DNA of 64,000 nt. It comes from Trinickia mobilis (GTDB taxonomy: Bacteria > Pseudomonadota > Gammaproteobacteria > Burkholderiales > Burkholderiaceae). The stretch covers positions 62,001 to 126,000 of the forward strand of contig NZ_JAFLRF010000005.1 of NCBI RefSeq assembly GCF_017315705.1, given 5' to 3'. Position 1 is the first letter of the stretch. Each line of letters begins with the position of its first letter. A program made the translations under genes and the position numbers. Under the pieces are notes generated by a model that saw only the letters and a list, made by a program, of their open reading frames with translations, was not told where the DNA came from and did no database searches. This document shows positions 30,601-39,329 of this stretch, one piece after another.

Positions 30601-30768
30601 AAAAACAAGTCTAGTTAAAGTGCATGAAACAATCGAGTCCGAAATTTGCAATTGTCTGTTTTCGACAAGGTGAAGAACTTCGGCCATTTGCACTAGGATG
30701 AGAGTCCGCCGCTCACTTCGCGACTCGTCCGAAGGTCGCACCGGCGGCTTCTACGTTCTGGAGAGAAT

Positions 30769-31203
30769 ATGTTGTCAATTCGAAAGCTGAATGTGGCCGT
30801 ACTGTTGTGGGCAGTAGCGACGGGTGCGGCCTATGCCGATACGGTCGCGCTCAAGGCGGATCTCGAACCGTCGAGCGAAGTGCCGCCGAAGACGAGCCAT
30901 GGCCATGGCGCGCTCACGGCGACGTTCGATACGTCGTCCAAAGCGCTGAAATGGCACATCAGGTACGAAGGGCTCTCCGGCCCTGCCGTCGCCGCGCATT
31001 TCCACGGTCCGGCGCCGGTCGGCCAGAACGCGGACGTTCAGGTGCCGATCCCGAAAGACAAGCTCGCGAGCCCGATCGACGGTTCCGCGACGTTGACCGA
31101 TTCGCAGGTCGCTGACCTGATGGCCGGGAAGTGGTACTTCAATGTCCACACCGCGGCGAATCCGAGCGGCGAGATCCGCGGTCAGGTCCTGCCGGCGAAC
31201 TGA
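30769..31203 (+). CDS. Exported CHRD-domain protein
   Basis: A 144-residue protein with a signal peptide (cut near AAYA-DTV) and a single CHRD domain (~26-143). Typical signs are HGHGALTATFD, the AAHFHGPAPVGQ segment and the closing NPSGEIRGQVLP. CHRD domains were first seen in chordin; bacterial versions are small periplasmic or secreted beta-proteins of unknown function. GGAGAGAAT precedes the ATG. The gap before it holds the candidate small RNA on the other strand. Confidence 0.88.
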   Translation: MLSIRKLNVAVLLWAVATGAAYADTVALKADLEPSSEVPPKTSHGHGALTATFDTSSKALKWHIRYEGLSGPAVAAHFHGPAPVGQNADVQVPIPKDKLASPIDGSATLTDSQVADLMAGKWYFNVHTAANPSGEIRGQVLPAN

Positions 31204-31331
31204 GCCGGACCGAGCGTTACATGACGGGCCCGAGCTTGGCTGCGAGGGTCGTTGGGGCGTGTGCACCCACAGCCGCGCCTGGAATTGCCCTTACCATGAA
31301 GCATCACACCAACAACAGGGAGGGCGCCGCG

Positions 31332-32291
31332 ATGAGTTGGCAGAGCGCAATAGCATGCTGGTTCCTGCGCCGGCAGTTCCGGCCGGAGACGCTGAAGCCG
31401 GACATCAGCGTGGAGCGGACGCGAGAGCATGCGGATCGGCGTCTTTGGTCGCCGAAAGTGCCTCGCGGCTGGCGTCTCGTGGAACGATACCGGCCCGGCG
31501 ACGCGCCGTTGCGCGGCGAGTGGCTGGAACCGCCGGCCGGCGCACCGGACACCGCGCGAACCCGCACCGTTTTCTATATCCACGGGGGCGGCTACTACTT
31601 TTGCTCACCCAAGACACATCGTTCGCTCGTGTTCGCGCTGGCCGCGCGCTGCGGCGTCCGCACGTATTCGCTCGACTATCGGCTCGCCCCCGAGCATCCG
31701 TTTCCCGCCGCGCTCGACGATGCACTGGCGGCATACCGCCGGCTTCTTGCCGACGGCATGCCGCCCGATTCGATCGTGCTGGCGGGCGATTCCGCCGGCG
31801 GCGGCCTCGCGCTCGCGACGCTGGTCGCGCTGCGCGATGCGGGCGATCCGCTGCCGGCCGCCGCGCTGCTGTTCTCGCCGTGGACCGATCTCGCGGCGAC
31901 CGGTGCGACGATTGCGACCAACGACGGTGTCGACCCGATGTTCTACGGCGCGGCGATCGCGCGGGCGGCGAAGTTCTATCTCGCCGATACGCCCGCGACG
32001 CATCCTCATGCGTCACCTCTCTACGCCGACTTTGCGGGCCTGCCGCCGCTTTTCATCCAGGCGGGCAGCACTGAAGTGCTGCTCGACGATTCGCGCCGCG
32101 TCGCGGAAAAGGCGCGTGCGGCAGGGGTACCCGTCGAGATCGAGATCTGGCCGGACATGCCGCACGTCTGGCAGCTCTACGCGCCGTTCGTGCCGGAGGC
32201 CGGGAAGGCGCTCGATCGCGCCACCGAGTTCGTGCGCCGCGTTGCGCGTGAGCATGCCGCTCAGGCGTCGAGCGACACGTCGATGGTCTGA
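31332..32291 (+). CDS. Alpha/beta hydrolase, hormone-sensitive-lipase-type esterase
   Basis: A 319-residue alpha/beta hydrolase of family IV (HSL-like). The oxyanion motif is FYIHGGGYYF (~res 79-88), the nucleophile Ser is in AGDSAGGGLAL (~res 155), and Asp and His of the triad fit DDSRR/EIEIWPDMPHVWQ near the C-terminus. Such enzymes cleave short-chain acyl esters. The ATG at 31332 follows GGGAGGGCG; an ATG 36 bp earlier is also in frame. Its last 31 bp overlap the convergent EcsC gene. No signal peptide is seen, so it is likely cytoplasmic. Confidence 0.9.
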   Translation: MSWQSAIACWFLRRQFRPETLKPDISVERTREHADRRLWSPKVPRGWRLVERYRPGDAPLRGEWLEPPAGAPDTARTRTVFYIHGGGYYFCSPKTHRSLVFALAARCGVRTYSLDYRLAPEHPFPAALDDALAAYRRLLADGMPPDSIVLAGDSAGGGLALATLVALRDAGDPLPAAALLFSPWTDLAATGATIATNDGVDPMFYGAAIARAAKFYLADTPATHPHASPLYADFAGLPPLFIQAGSTEVLLDDSRRVAEKARAAGVPVEIEIWPDMPHVWQLYAPFVPEAGKALDRATEFVRRVAREHAAQASSDTSMV

Positions 32292-33106
32292 TACGCGGCC
32301 TTGACGGCCTCTTGGCCATAGCGGCGCTCGAGCCGGCGCATGGTGAAGTGTCCGTGCGCCATCTGCTGAAAGTGGTCGATGAAGACGGTGTTGACCATCG
32401 CGCCGAGCACCGCGCCGATCGCGGGAATCGACTTCGCCGCGATCTGTTCGCTCACCTGCACCGAGAAGCGCGAGGCGATCGCATTCACGAGGCGCAGGAG
32501 CGCGGTGGAGCTGTGCGACGTGAAGCCCTTCGCCGCAATCTCCGACGTCGTCTTCGACACCTGCTGGGCAAGCGCGCCGCGCACGATGAAATAGCCGAGT
32601 TCGGCGTCTTCGCCGGCGCCGCCCGGCTTCCTCAGGCTGCCCATCCCAAGGACCGCGAGGCACTGCAATTGCGAATCGATTGCGGCCAGATCCTCGCCTT
32701 CGCTGCGGGCGATGTCGCAGATCGAGCGGAACATCAGCGTCGTCGTAACCGGCAGCTCGACCGGCAGCGCCAGGAAGCCGAACGCGCCGCCCGCGGCGCC
32801 CGTGGTCGCGACGGCCAGCTTGTGCAGCAGGTTGCTGGGCTTGTCCAGGGCGGCGCCCGCTGTGGCATCCGCTTTGCCGAGCGTGCGCAACGCGATTTGC
32901 AGGCACTTGCGCAGCGCGATCTGCGTGGCATCCGCGATCTTTTCGTTCGCGACGCCCGGTAAGCTCGAAATGAGTTTTTCGACGGGCGAGCCGACGATGC
33001 CGGCGAGCTTCATCGTCAGCGACGGGCTCTCCAATTGCGCTTTCGCGTGGCGCAGCGCTTTCAGGTCGTCGGCGGACAGGGTGGCGGCAAGCAGGATCGG
33101 CTCCAT
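32261..33106 (-). CDS. EcsC-family protein
   Basis: A 281-residue protein of the EcsC family, named from the third gene of the Bacillus ecs ABC-transporter operon but present in many bacteria without the transporter. It has hydrophobic stretches around residues 95-125 (AVATTGAAGGAFGFLALPV) and 200-240. No biochemical function is established. AAAGGA lies 6 nt upstream of the ATG at 33106, which favours this start over one 21 bp earlier. It is divergent from the DHA2 pump gene and converges on the esterase with a 31 bp overlap. Confidence 0.85.
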   Translation of the reverse strand: MEPILLAATLSADDLKALRHAKAQLESPSLTMKLAGIVGSPVEKLISSLPGVANEKIADATQIALRKCLQIALRTLGKADATAGAALDKPSNLLHKLAVATTGAAGGAFGFLALPVELPVTTTLMFRSICDIARSEGEDLAAIDSQLQCLAVLGMGSLRKPGGAGEDAELGYFIVRGALAQQVSKTTSEIAAKGFTSHSSTALLRLVNAIASRFSVQVSEQIAAKSIPAIGAVLGAMVNTVFIDHFQQMAHGHFTMRRLERRYGQEAVKAAYQTIDVSLDA

Positions 33107-33155
33107 GAGTGTCCTTTGGTCAGACAAAACGGCTGCGCAGTGTGCGCGCTGCCCG

Positions 33156-33212
33156 CCTGTCAGACAGGAGATTACCCGCCGTGCTATGATCTCGCATTGT
33201 TTGACTCGTCAA
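33156..33212 (+). promoter_or_regulatory. Candidate promoter and MarR-type operator of the DHA2 pump
   Basis: A -35-like CAGACA (33161-33166) and a -10-like TATGAT (33185-33190) are 18 bp apart. CCTGTCAGACAGG, a perfect 13 bp palindrome (33156-33168), covers the -35. A second palindrome TTGACTCGTCAA (33201-33212) lies just after the expected start point. The placement fits repression, presumably by the MarR protein encoded downstream. Confidence 0.5.
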
Positions 33213-33230
33213 CCGTTGTAACATCAAAAA

Positions 33231-34823
33231 ATGGCCGTTCATACCGCAGCCCACCATTCGAGCGGGCAGGTGCTTCCTTTCCGAGAGTCGCTCCTTGCGA
33301 TGCTCGGCATTTCCTTCGTGACGATGCTGGTCGCGCTCGATCAAACCGTCGTCGGCACGGCGCTGCCGACCATCGTCTCCGAACTCAAAGGTTTCGAGCT
33401 GTACGCGTGGGTCGCGACCTCGTATTTGCTGACTTCCGTGATCACCGTGCCGATCTTCGGCCGGCTCGGCGACTACTACGGGCGCAAGCCGTTCGTGATC
33501 GCGTCGATCGTGCTCTTCACCGGCGCGTCGGTGCTGTGCGGCGCCGCCAACGACATGCTCTTTCTCGTGCTCGCGCGCGGCCTCCAGGGGATCGGCGGCG
33601 GGATGCTCGTGGGCACCGCGTTCGCGTGCATTCCGGACCTCTTTCCCGATTCCGTCGTGCGCCTGCGCTGGCAAGTGATGATGAGCTCGGCGTTCGGCAT
33701 CGCCAACGCGGTCGGGCCGTCGCTCGGCGGTTTCCTGACCCAGTACTACGGGTGGCGTTCGGTCTTCTACGTCAATTTGCCGGTCGGGCTGCTGTCGCTC
33801 TTCTTCGTGTGGCGCTACCTGCCGCATCTGCGCCACATCGAGCATCGCGGCAAGATGCGGCTCGATTGGCCCGGTGCGCTCCTGATTGCCGCGGCGCTCG
33901 GCTGCCTGCAGCTTTTCGTCGAGCTGCTGCCGAAGCACGGCGTTACGCCCGGCGTGGCGGCGCTCTTGGCAGTCACCGCCGTCTCGGCCTGGGCGCTGTG
34001 GAAATGGGAGAAGCGCTTCGAGCACGCCATTCTGCCCGTCGACATGTTCCGCAACCGCGCTTTGGCCGCGCTGTTCACGCTTGCGGTGCTCGGCGGCTTT
34101 TCGATGTTTTCGCTGCTGTTCTATGCGCCGCTCCTGTTCCAGGGCGGTTTCGGTCTCTCGCCCAAGGACGCGGGCCTCGTCATCACACCGCTCGTCGTGT
34201 TCATCACGATCGGCAGTATCGTGAACGGACGCATCGTCACGCGCATCCGCAATCCGAACGCGATGCTGTACGTCGGTTTTGCGCTGCTGGCGCTGTCGTG
34301 CCTCGGCGCGGTGGTCGCGACGCGCACCATGCCGCGGCCGCTCCTGATGACGTTCATGGCGCTGGGCGGCGTCGGACTCGGCTTCGTGATGCCGAACCTC
34401 ACCGTGTTCGCGCAGCAGACTGCCGGACGCGAACATCTCGGCATAGCGACGGCGCTATTGCAATCGCTGCGCATGATCGGCGGCATGATCGGCACCGCGC
34501 TGACCGGCACGCTCGTCACGCACATGTACGCGAGCGGCGTGCGCAACGCGCTTTTCGCGGACGGCGCAGAGCATTGGTTCAGCCAGATGGGCGACCCGCA
34601 GATTCTCATCAATCGCGATGCGCAAAGCACGCTGGTCGGCCAGCTCGCGCAGGCAGGACACAGTGGCGCGGCGCTGCTCGAATCGGCGCGCGAGGCGCTC
34701 GTTGGCGCGATTCATCTGGGTCTGGCGGTCGCGGCGGTCGTGGCGGTCATTTCCGTGTGGCAGTCGCGGCGCGTGCCGCACGTGAAGATCCGGCGGGTCG
34801 AGCCGGTCGTCCACGCCGATTAA
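33231..34823 (+). CDS. DHA2-family (EmrB/QacA) multidrug MFS transporter
   Basis: A 530-residue, 14-helix drug:H+ antiporter of the DHA2 family. The motif LDQTVVGTALPTIVSEL (~res 37-53) is motif D1 of this family, and GRLGDYYGRKPFVI (~res 77-90) is motif A. Members export drugs, dyes or toxic metabolites. The gene is followed after 45 bp by a MarR regulator and preceded by two palindromes that may be its operators. No membrane-fusion partner gene is adjacent, so it probably works without an EmrA-like partner or with one encoded elsewhere. Confidence 0.92.
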   Translation: MAVHTAAHHSSGQVLPFRESLLAMLGISFVTMLVALDQTVVGTALPTIVSELKGFELYAWVATSYLLTSVITVPIFGRLGDYYGRKPFVIASIVLFTGASVLCGAANDMLFLVLARGLQGIGGGMLVGTAFACIPDLFPDSVVRLRWQVMMSSAFGIANAVGPSLGGFLTQYYGWRSVFYVNLPVGLLSLFFVWRYLPHLRHIEHRGKMRLDWPGALLIAAALGCLQLFVELLPKHGVTPGVAALLAVTAVSAWALWKWEKRFEHAILPVDMFRNRALAALFTLAVLGGFSMFSLLFYAPLLFQGGFGLSPKDAGLVITPLVVFITIGSIVNGRIVTRIRNPNAMLYVGFALLALSCLGAVVATRTMPRPLLMTFMALGGVGLGFVMPNLTVFAQQTAGREHLGIATALLQSLRMIGGMIGTALTGTLVTHMYASGVRNALFADGAEHWFSQMGDPQILINRDAQSTLVGQLAQAGHSGAALLESAREALVGAIHLGLAVAAVVAVISVWQSRRVPHVKIRRVEPVVHAD

Positions 34824-34868
34824 GGCCCCCAATCACCTATCAGTCACGTTTCAGTTTCGGGTAACAAC

Positions 34869-35327
34869 ATGGAAGAGCAGGATCGCGTCGCCATCGTTCA
34901 GCAGTTCGGCCGGACTTACCGGGTTTTCATGTCGGCATTCGAGGCGCACGTCGGGCACCCGTTGCCGCGTTGGCGCATTCTGCGCGAACTGCACGATCAG
35001 AAGGGCGAGTCGTCGCAAAAGCGGCTGGTGGAGCGCTTGCGTGTCGACCCAGGAGCGCTCACGCGGCAATTGAAGTCGCTCGAAGCGCTCGGCTGGATCG
35101 CGCGCAGCACCGACGTGCGCGACAACCGCATCACCAACGTGAAGCTCACCGGCGAAGGGCGCGCCGCGATCGAGGCGAGCCTGCCGCGGCGCAATGCGTT
35201 CCTGCACGACACGATGTCGGCGTTGCCGGACGAGGTGTTGTCCGCGCTAGGCAGCGCGCTGAGGATGCTTGAGGTGCGGATCAGCGAGGTAGGTGCGCCG
35301 ATGCCGGAGGAGATCGTCGAGCGATAA
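34869..35327 (+). CDS. MarR-family transcriptional regulator
   Basis: A 152-residue winged-helix regulator. The MarR fold is visible from PRWRILRELHDQKGESSQ, through the recognition region VDPGALTRQLKSLEALGWI, to the wing RSTDVRDNRITNVKLTGEG. MarR dimers usually repress efflux genes and release DNA on binding a phenolic or other ligand. It lies 45 bp downstream of the DHA2 pump on the same strand and most likely controls that operon. Confidence 0.93.
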   Translation: MEEQDRVAIVQQFGRTYRVFMSAFEAHVGHPLPRWRILRELHDQKGESSQKRLVERLRVDPGALTRQLKSLEALGWIARSTDVRDNRITNVKLTGEGRAAIEASLPRRNAFLHDTMSALPDEVLSALGSALRMLEVRISEVGAPMPEEIVER

Positions 35328-35438
35328 GGGTGCGGCTTGCTTCGCTTGGAGCGCAAGCGTCGCTCGCGGTCTCGCAGGGATGGCCGGTGCGGTGGCGGGA
35401 TGCGCACGCCAGCGCCGGCGCACGAATCCCGCCGGCGC

Positions 35439-36719
35439 TCAGAAGAACGTTTCGATCACCTCCGTCACGCGGTACGTCGGATCGACGACGAGCACCTGCC
35501 GCCACTTGTCGAACGTGAGGCACGGATGCGAGATATCGAACGCGATCATGTCGCCCACCTTGAGATCGGCGCCCGGCGGAATCCGCAGATAGGCGTGCTG
35601 ATCCATTATGCCGAACACTTCCCAGCCCTCGTCGGCACCGATATTGCGCGGCCCGCTCGTGCCGGGGCGATAGTGGCGCGCCGGTTCCGGCAGGCCCGCA
35701 TCGAACGCCGAGTCGCGCTTGCCCATGCCGACGATCGCGCGGTCCGGCTCGGGAATCGATTGCACGTAAGCCCATAGCTGCAGCGCCGGCAGCAGACCTT
35801 CGCCCATTTTTTTGGCGATCGGGTTGCGCGCGAAGATGTCGGCCTGCGCTTTCTTGTAGATGCCGACGTCGTGCGTCAGATAGCAGCCCGGGCGCAGCAC
35901 GACCTCGATCTTGCCCGCAGCCGACGCTTGCGCGAATTCCTCCGCCACCACGTCGTACCACGCGGAACCCGCGCCTGACAGAATCGCCGGCGTGCGCGCG
36001 AAGCGGCCGGCGCTCGCGAGTTCGCGCGTCGTCGCGACCGCGCCGCGCAGGAAATCGCGCACGTCCTGCTCTTCCTTCAACACGCCTTCGTAAAGCTCGA
36101 CGCCTGCCAGTTTGATTGCGCGCGGGTAGCGCGCGATCGCCGCCAGCACGGCGTCGCGCTGCGCCGCGTCGCGCACGCCGCTGCGTCCGGCGGGCACGCC
36201 GAGTTCGAGCAGCACTTGCAGCGGCTTGCCCGCCGCGCCGAAGAATTCGCCGAGCTGCTCGACGCCTTCCACCGAATCGACCAGACAGAAGAACTCGAAT
36301 TCCGGATCGGTGAGCAGTTCGGCGATCATCGCCATGTTGTGCTTGCCGACGAGCTGGTTCGCCATCAGCACGCGCTGCACGCCGCCGAGATACGCCGCGC
36401 GCACCTGGTGCGCGGTGGCGAGCGTGATGCCCCAAGCGCCGGTTTCGATTTGCCGGCGAAAGAGCTGCGGTGCCATCGTCGTCTTGCCGTGCGGCGCGAG
36501 CTTCACGCCGTATTCGGCGACGAACGCCTGCATCCATTTCAGGTTGTGCTCGATCCGGTCCGCGTACAGCACGGCCGCGGGCAGACTGACATCCTCGTTC
36601 AGCAGATTCCACTCGAGGCGTGCCGCTTCGTCGAGTTGCACGCTCGCGCTCGGCAACCTGCCGAGGCCCTTGCCGTAGGGATCGATCGTCGCGGTCTGAT
36701 AGTTTGTAACTTTCAGCAT
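35439..36719 (-). CDS. PLP-dependent D-amino-acid deaminase (DSD1/D-threonine aldolase-like)
   Basis: A 426-residue fold-III PLP enzyme (alanine racemase N-terminal barrel plus DSD1-type C-terminal domain). The PLP lysine is Lys79 in LAPHGKTTMAP. The C-terminal SHPC motif (FDISHPCLTFDKW) and the His of MDQHAYL fit the zinc site of eukaryotic-type D-serine dehydratase. It probably deaminates a D-amino acid to a 2-keto acid and ammonia; D-threonine aldolase activity is the alternative. It is divergent from the RpiR regulator and D-aminoacylase genes, which supports a D-amino-acid role. Confidence 0.85.
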   Translation of the reverse strand: MLKVTNYQTATIDPYGKGLGRLPSASVQLDEAARLEWNLLNEDVSLPAAVLYADRIEHNLKWMQAFVAEYGVKLAPHGKTTMAPQLFRRQIETGAWGITLATAHQVRAAYLGGVQRVLMANQLVGKHNMAMIAELLTDPEFEFFCLVDSVEGVEQLGEFFGAAGKPLQVLLELGVPAGRSGVRDAAQRDAVLAAIARYPRAIKLAGVELYEGVLKEEQDVRDFLRGAVATTRELASAGRFARTPAILSGAGSAWYDVVAEEFAQASAAGKIEVVLRPGCYLTHDVGIYKKAQADIFARNPIAKKMGEGLLPALQLWAYVQSIPEPDRAIVGMGKRDSAFDAGLPEPARHYRPGTSGPRNIGADEGWEVFGIMDQHAYLRIPPGADLKVGDMIAFDISHPCLTFDKWRQVLVVDPTYRVTEVIETFF

Positions 36720-36763
36720 TACTGCCCCATCGTTCGGTTAAATAAAATCGAAGGTTGACTTTG

Positions 36764-36813
36764 CCATGGTACAGAAAGTACGATCGGTGCGGAAATGTTA
36801 TTTAGTACCAAGG
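36764..36813. promoter_or_regulatory. Inverted repeat between deaminase and RpiR genes
   Basis: Arms CCATGGTAC (36764-36772) and GTACCAAGG (36805-36813) pair at 8 of 9 positions across a 32 bp spacer, and a second GTAC lies at 36777. The pair sits in the 131 bp divergent gap, 45 bp from the deaminase start and 38 bp from the regulator start. It is a plausible operator for the RpiR protein. Confidence 0.4.
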
Positions 36814-36850
36814 CTTGCTGCAGGGCGCTTGGTGCAAAGCGCGCCAACGG

Positions 36851-37744
36851 ATGAACACGACCAGCGAACCGCTCACTTTCGATATCGTCGCACGCATCGC
36901 CGAATGCGCGCCGGAGTTGCGCTCGGCGGAGCGCAAGGTCGCGGCGCTGATCCTCGACGATCTGACCGGCGCATCGCGCGCCAGCATCGGCTCGCTCGCG
37001 AAAGACGCCGAAGTCAGCATCGCGACGGTCACGCGCTTCGCGAAGGCCGTGGGCTGCCGCGACGTGCGCGAGCTGAAGCTGCGTCTCGCGCAGGCGGCCG
37101 CAGTCGGGCAGCGCTTTCTAAAGGCAAACACTAGCGGCGGCGATACGCCTGAGCCGCTTGCCACGCGCGTATTCGACGACGTGCAGACCGCGCTCGCTCA
37201 CAACCACCAGCTGCTGCGCCAGGCGCCGATCGCCGAGGCGTCCGCCGCGCTGCGCGCCGCGAAGATGATCTACGTGTTCGGCATGGGCGGCGGCTCGACT
37301 GCGCTCGCCGACGAGATGCGCTTTCGCCTCGTGCGGCTCGGCCGCCCGGTCGCCACCTACCAGGATGGCCTGCTGCAGCGGATGGTTGCCAGCACGGTGT
37401 CACGCGAATGTGTCGTGATTGCGTTGTCGACGACCGGGAGCGTGCCCGAGATGGTCGAAAGCTGCCGGATCGCGCAGCGCTACGGCGCGACGCTCGTCGC
37501 GATCACCGCACCCGCGTCGCCGCTCGCGAAGCTTGCCGACTGGCTGATCCCGATCGTCGCGTTCGAAACCGATTTCATCTACAAGCCGTCGTCGTCGCGC
37601 TACGCCATGATGATGGCGCTCGACGTACTCGTCACCGAACTCGCGCTCGCGCAAGGCGACGAGAGCCGCGAACTGCTGCGCCGCATGAAGCACGCGCTCG
37701 ACGCGCATCGCGGCGGCGGCGAGCGCCAACCGCTAGGAGACTGA
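36851..37744 (+). CDS. RpiR/MurR-family transcriptional regulator
   Basis: A 297-residue regulator with an N-terminal RpiR helix-turn-helix (GSLAKDAEVSIATVTRFAKA, ~res 48-67) and a C-terminal SIS sugar-phosphate-binding domain (KMIYVFGMGGGSTALADEM, ~res 138-156). RpiR proteins sense phosphosugars or related acids. The start at 36851 is preferred over one 36 bp upstream because the family profile begins just after it. It is followed by D-aminoacylase after 3 bp and is divergent from the deaminase, so it likely controls both units. Confidence 0.92.
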   Translation: MNTTSEPLTFDIVARIAECAPELRSAERKVAALILDDLTGASRASIGSLAKDAEVSIATVTRFAKAVGCRDVRELKLRLAQAAAVGQRFLKANTSGGDTPEPLATRVFDDVQTALAHNHQLLRQAPIAEASAALRAAKMIYVFGMGGGSTALADEMRFRLVRLGRPVATYQDGLLQRMVASTVSRECVVIALSTTGSVPEMVESCRIAQRYGATLVAITAPASPLAKLADWLIPIVAFETDFIYKPSSSRYAMMMALDVLVTELALAQGDESRELLRRMKHALDAHRGGGERQPLGD

Positions 37745-37747
37745 CTC

Positions 37748-39229
37748 ATGCACTCGCATCCCGAAGCCGCCGACACGCTGATCGTCGACGTGCAACTCTA
37801 CGACGGCACGGGCGCGCCGCCCGTCGAGCGCGACGTCGCGTTGCGCAACGGCAAGATCGCGGCGATCGGCAATCTGTCCAACTGGCTCGCGGAAGAGGTC
37901 GTCGAGGCGAACGGGCACGCGCTCGCGCCGGGCTTCATCGACGTGCACACGCACGACGATACCCACGTGATCCGCGCGCCGCAGATGCTGCCGAAGCTGT
38001 CGCAAGGGGTGACGACGGTGATCGTCGGCAACTGCGGGATCAGCGCGTCGCCGGTCACGTTGAAGGGCGATCCGCCCGACCCGATGAACCTGCTCGGCGA
38101 GCGCGACGCGTTTCGTTATCCGACTTTTGCCGCTTATGTCGACGCGGTGAACGCGGCGCAGCCGGCGGTCAACGTCGCGGCGCTCATCGGCCACACGGCG
38201 CTGCGCAGCAACCAGATGGACCGGCTGGACCGCGCCGCGAGCGCGGGCGAAATCCAGGCGATGTGCGCGCAGCTCGAAGAAGCGTTGGCGCACGGCGCGC
38301 TTGGGCTCAGTTCGGGGCTCGCGTACGGCTCGGCGTTCGCCGCACCGGCCGAAGAAGTGATGGCGCTCGCCGAGCCGCTCGCCGCGGCGGGCGCGCTCTA
38401 CACGACGCACATGCGCACCGAGTTCGACGCGATCCTCGATGCGATGGACGAGGCGTACCGCGTCGGGCGGCATGCACGCGTGCCGGTCGTGATCTCGCAT
38501 CTGAAGTGCGCGGGGCCGTCGAATTGGGGGCGCAGCACGGAGGTGCTCGCGTCGCTCGAAGACGCGCGGCGCATGCAGCCGGTCGGCTGCGATTGCTATC
38601 CGTATAACCGCAGTTCGTCGACGCTCGATCTGAAACAGGTCACGGGCGAGATCGACATCACGATTACCTGGTCGAAGCCGCATCCCGAGATGGCGGGCAA
38701 GCTCGTGAAGGACATCGCCACGGAATGGGGCGTGCCGCAGCAAGAGGCCGCAGCGCGCCTGCAGCCGGCGGGCGCCGTCTATCACAACATGTCGGAGGAG
38801 GACGTGCGGCGCATCCTGTCGCATCCGGCGACGATGGTCGGCTCCGACGGCCTGCCGAACGATCCGCTGCCGCATCCGCGTCTGTGGGGCGCGTTCCCGC
38901 GCGTGCTCGGCCACTATGTGCGCGACGCGAAGCTGATTCCGCTCGAAGAGGCGGTGCGCAAGATGACGGGGCTCTCGGCGCGGCGCTTTGGGCTCGCGCA
39001 GCGCGGCGAGATCCACATCGGCCATCACGCCGACCTCGTGCTGTTCGACCCGGCGCGCGTGCGCGATGCCGCCACGTTCGACAACCCGCAGCAGCCGGCG
39101 GACGGCATCGAAGCCGTCTGGGTGAACGGCGCGCTGTCGTACCGCGACGGGCAGGCGACGGGCGAGCGGGCCGGGCACTTCGTCGCGCGCGGCGCGCAAT
39201 CGAAGGGCGATGCGCACGGGGCGTTCTGA
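37748..39229 (+). CDS. N-acyl-D-amino-acid deacylase (D-aminoacylase)
   Basis: A 493-residue amidohydrolase. The metal site is visible as DVHTHDD (His67, His69) and the bridging Cys96 in VGNCGIS, the same position as in Alcaligenes D-aminoacylase. Later motifs are TTHMRTE, VISHLKCAG and VGSDGLP. The enzyme frees D-amino acids from N-acyl forms. It starts 3 bp after the RpiR gene and is followed by a RidA gene after 100 bp. Substrate range (N-acyl-D-Glu, D-Asp or neutral) cannot be judged from sequence. Confidence 0.93.
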   Translation: MHSHPEAADTLIVDVQLYDGTGAPPVERDVALRNGKIAAIGNLSNWLAEEVVEANGHALAPGFIDVHTHDDTHVIRAPQMLPKLSQGVTTVIVGNCGISASPVTLKGDPPDPMNLLGERDAFRYPTFAAYVDAVNAAQPAVNVAALIGHTALRSNQMDRLDRAASAGEIQAMCAQLEEALAHGALGLSSGLAYGSAFAAPAEEVMALAEPLAAAGALYTTHMRTEFDAILDAMDEAYRVGRHARVPVVISHLKCAGPSNWGRSTEVLASLEDARRMQPVGCDCYPYNRSSSTLDLKQVTGEIDITITWSKPHPEMAGKLVKDIATEWGVPQQEAAARLQPAGAVYHNMSEEDVRRILSHPATMVGSDGLPNDPLPHPRLWGAFPRVLGHYVRDAKLIPLEEAVRKMTGLSARRFGLAQRGEIHIGHHADLVLFDPARVRDAATFDNPQQPADGIEAVWVNGALSYRDGQATGERAGHFVARGAQSKGDAHGAF

Positions 39230-39329
39230 CCGGCGGCGTCGCGGCGAAATTGATCAACTGTGCCGGCGCCGCCGCTTTGCATGCAATGGCACGGCGCGCG
39301 CCTTAACCCAACGGAAGGAGTGAAACAAG

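Noticed and set aside
35411-35439. Inverted repeat AGCGCCGGC / GCCGGCGCT as a terminator between the MarR and deaminase genes
   Set aside because: A good 9 bp stem but no T-run on either strand, and one arm touches the deaminase stop codon; not enough to call a terminator.
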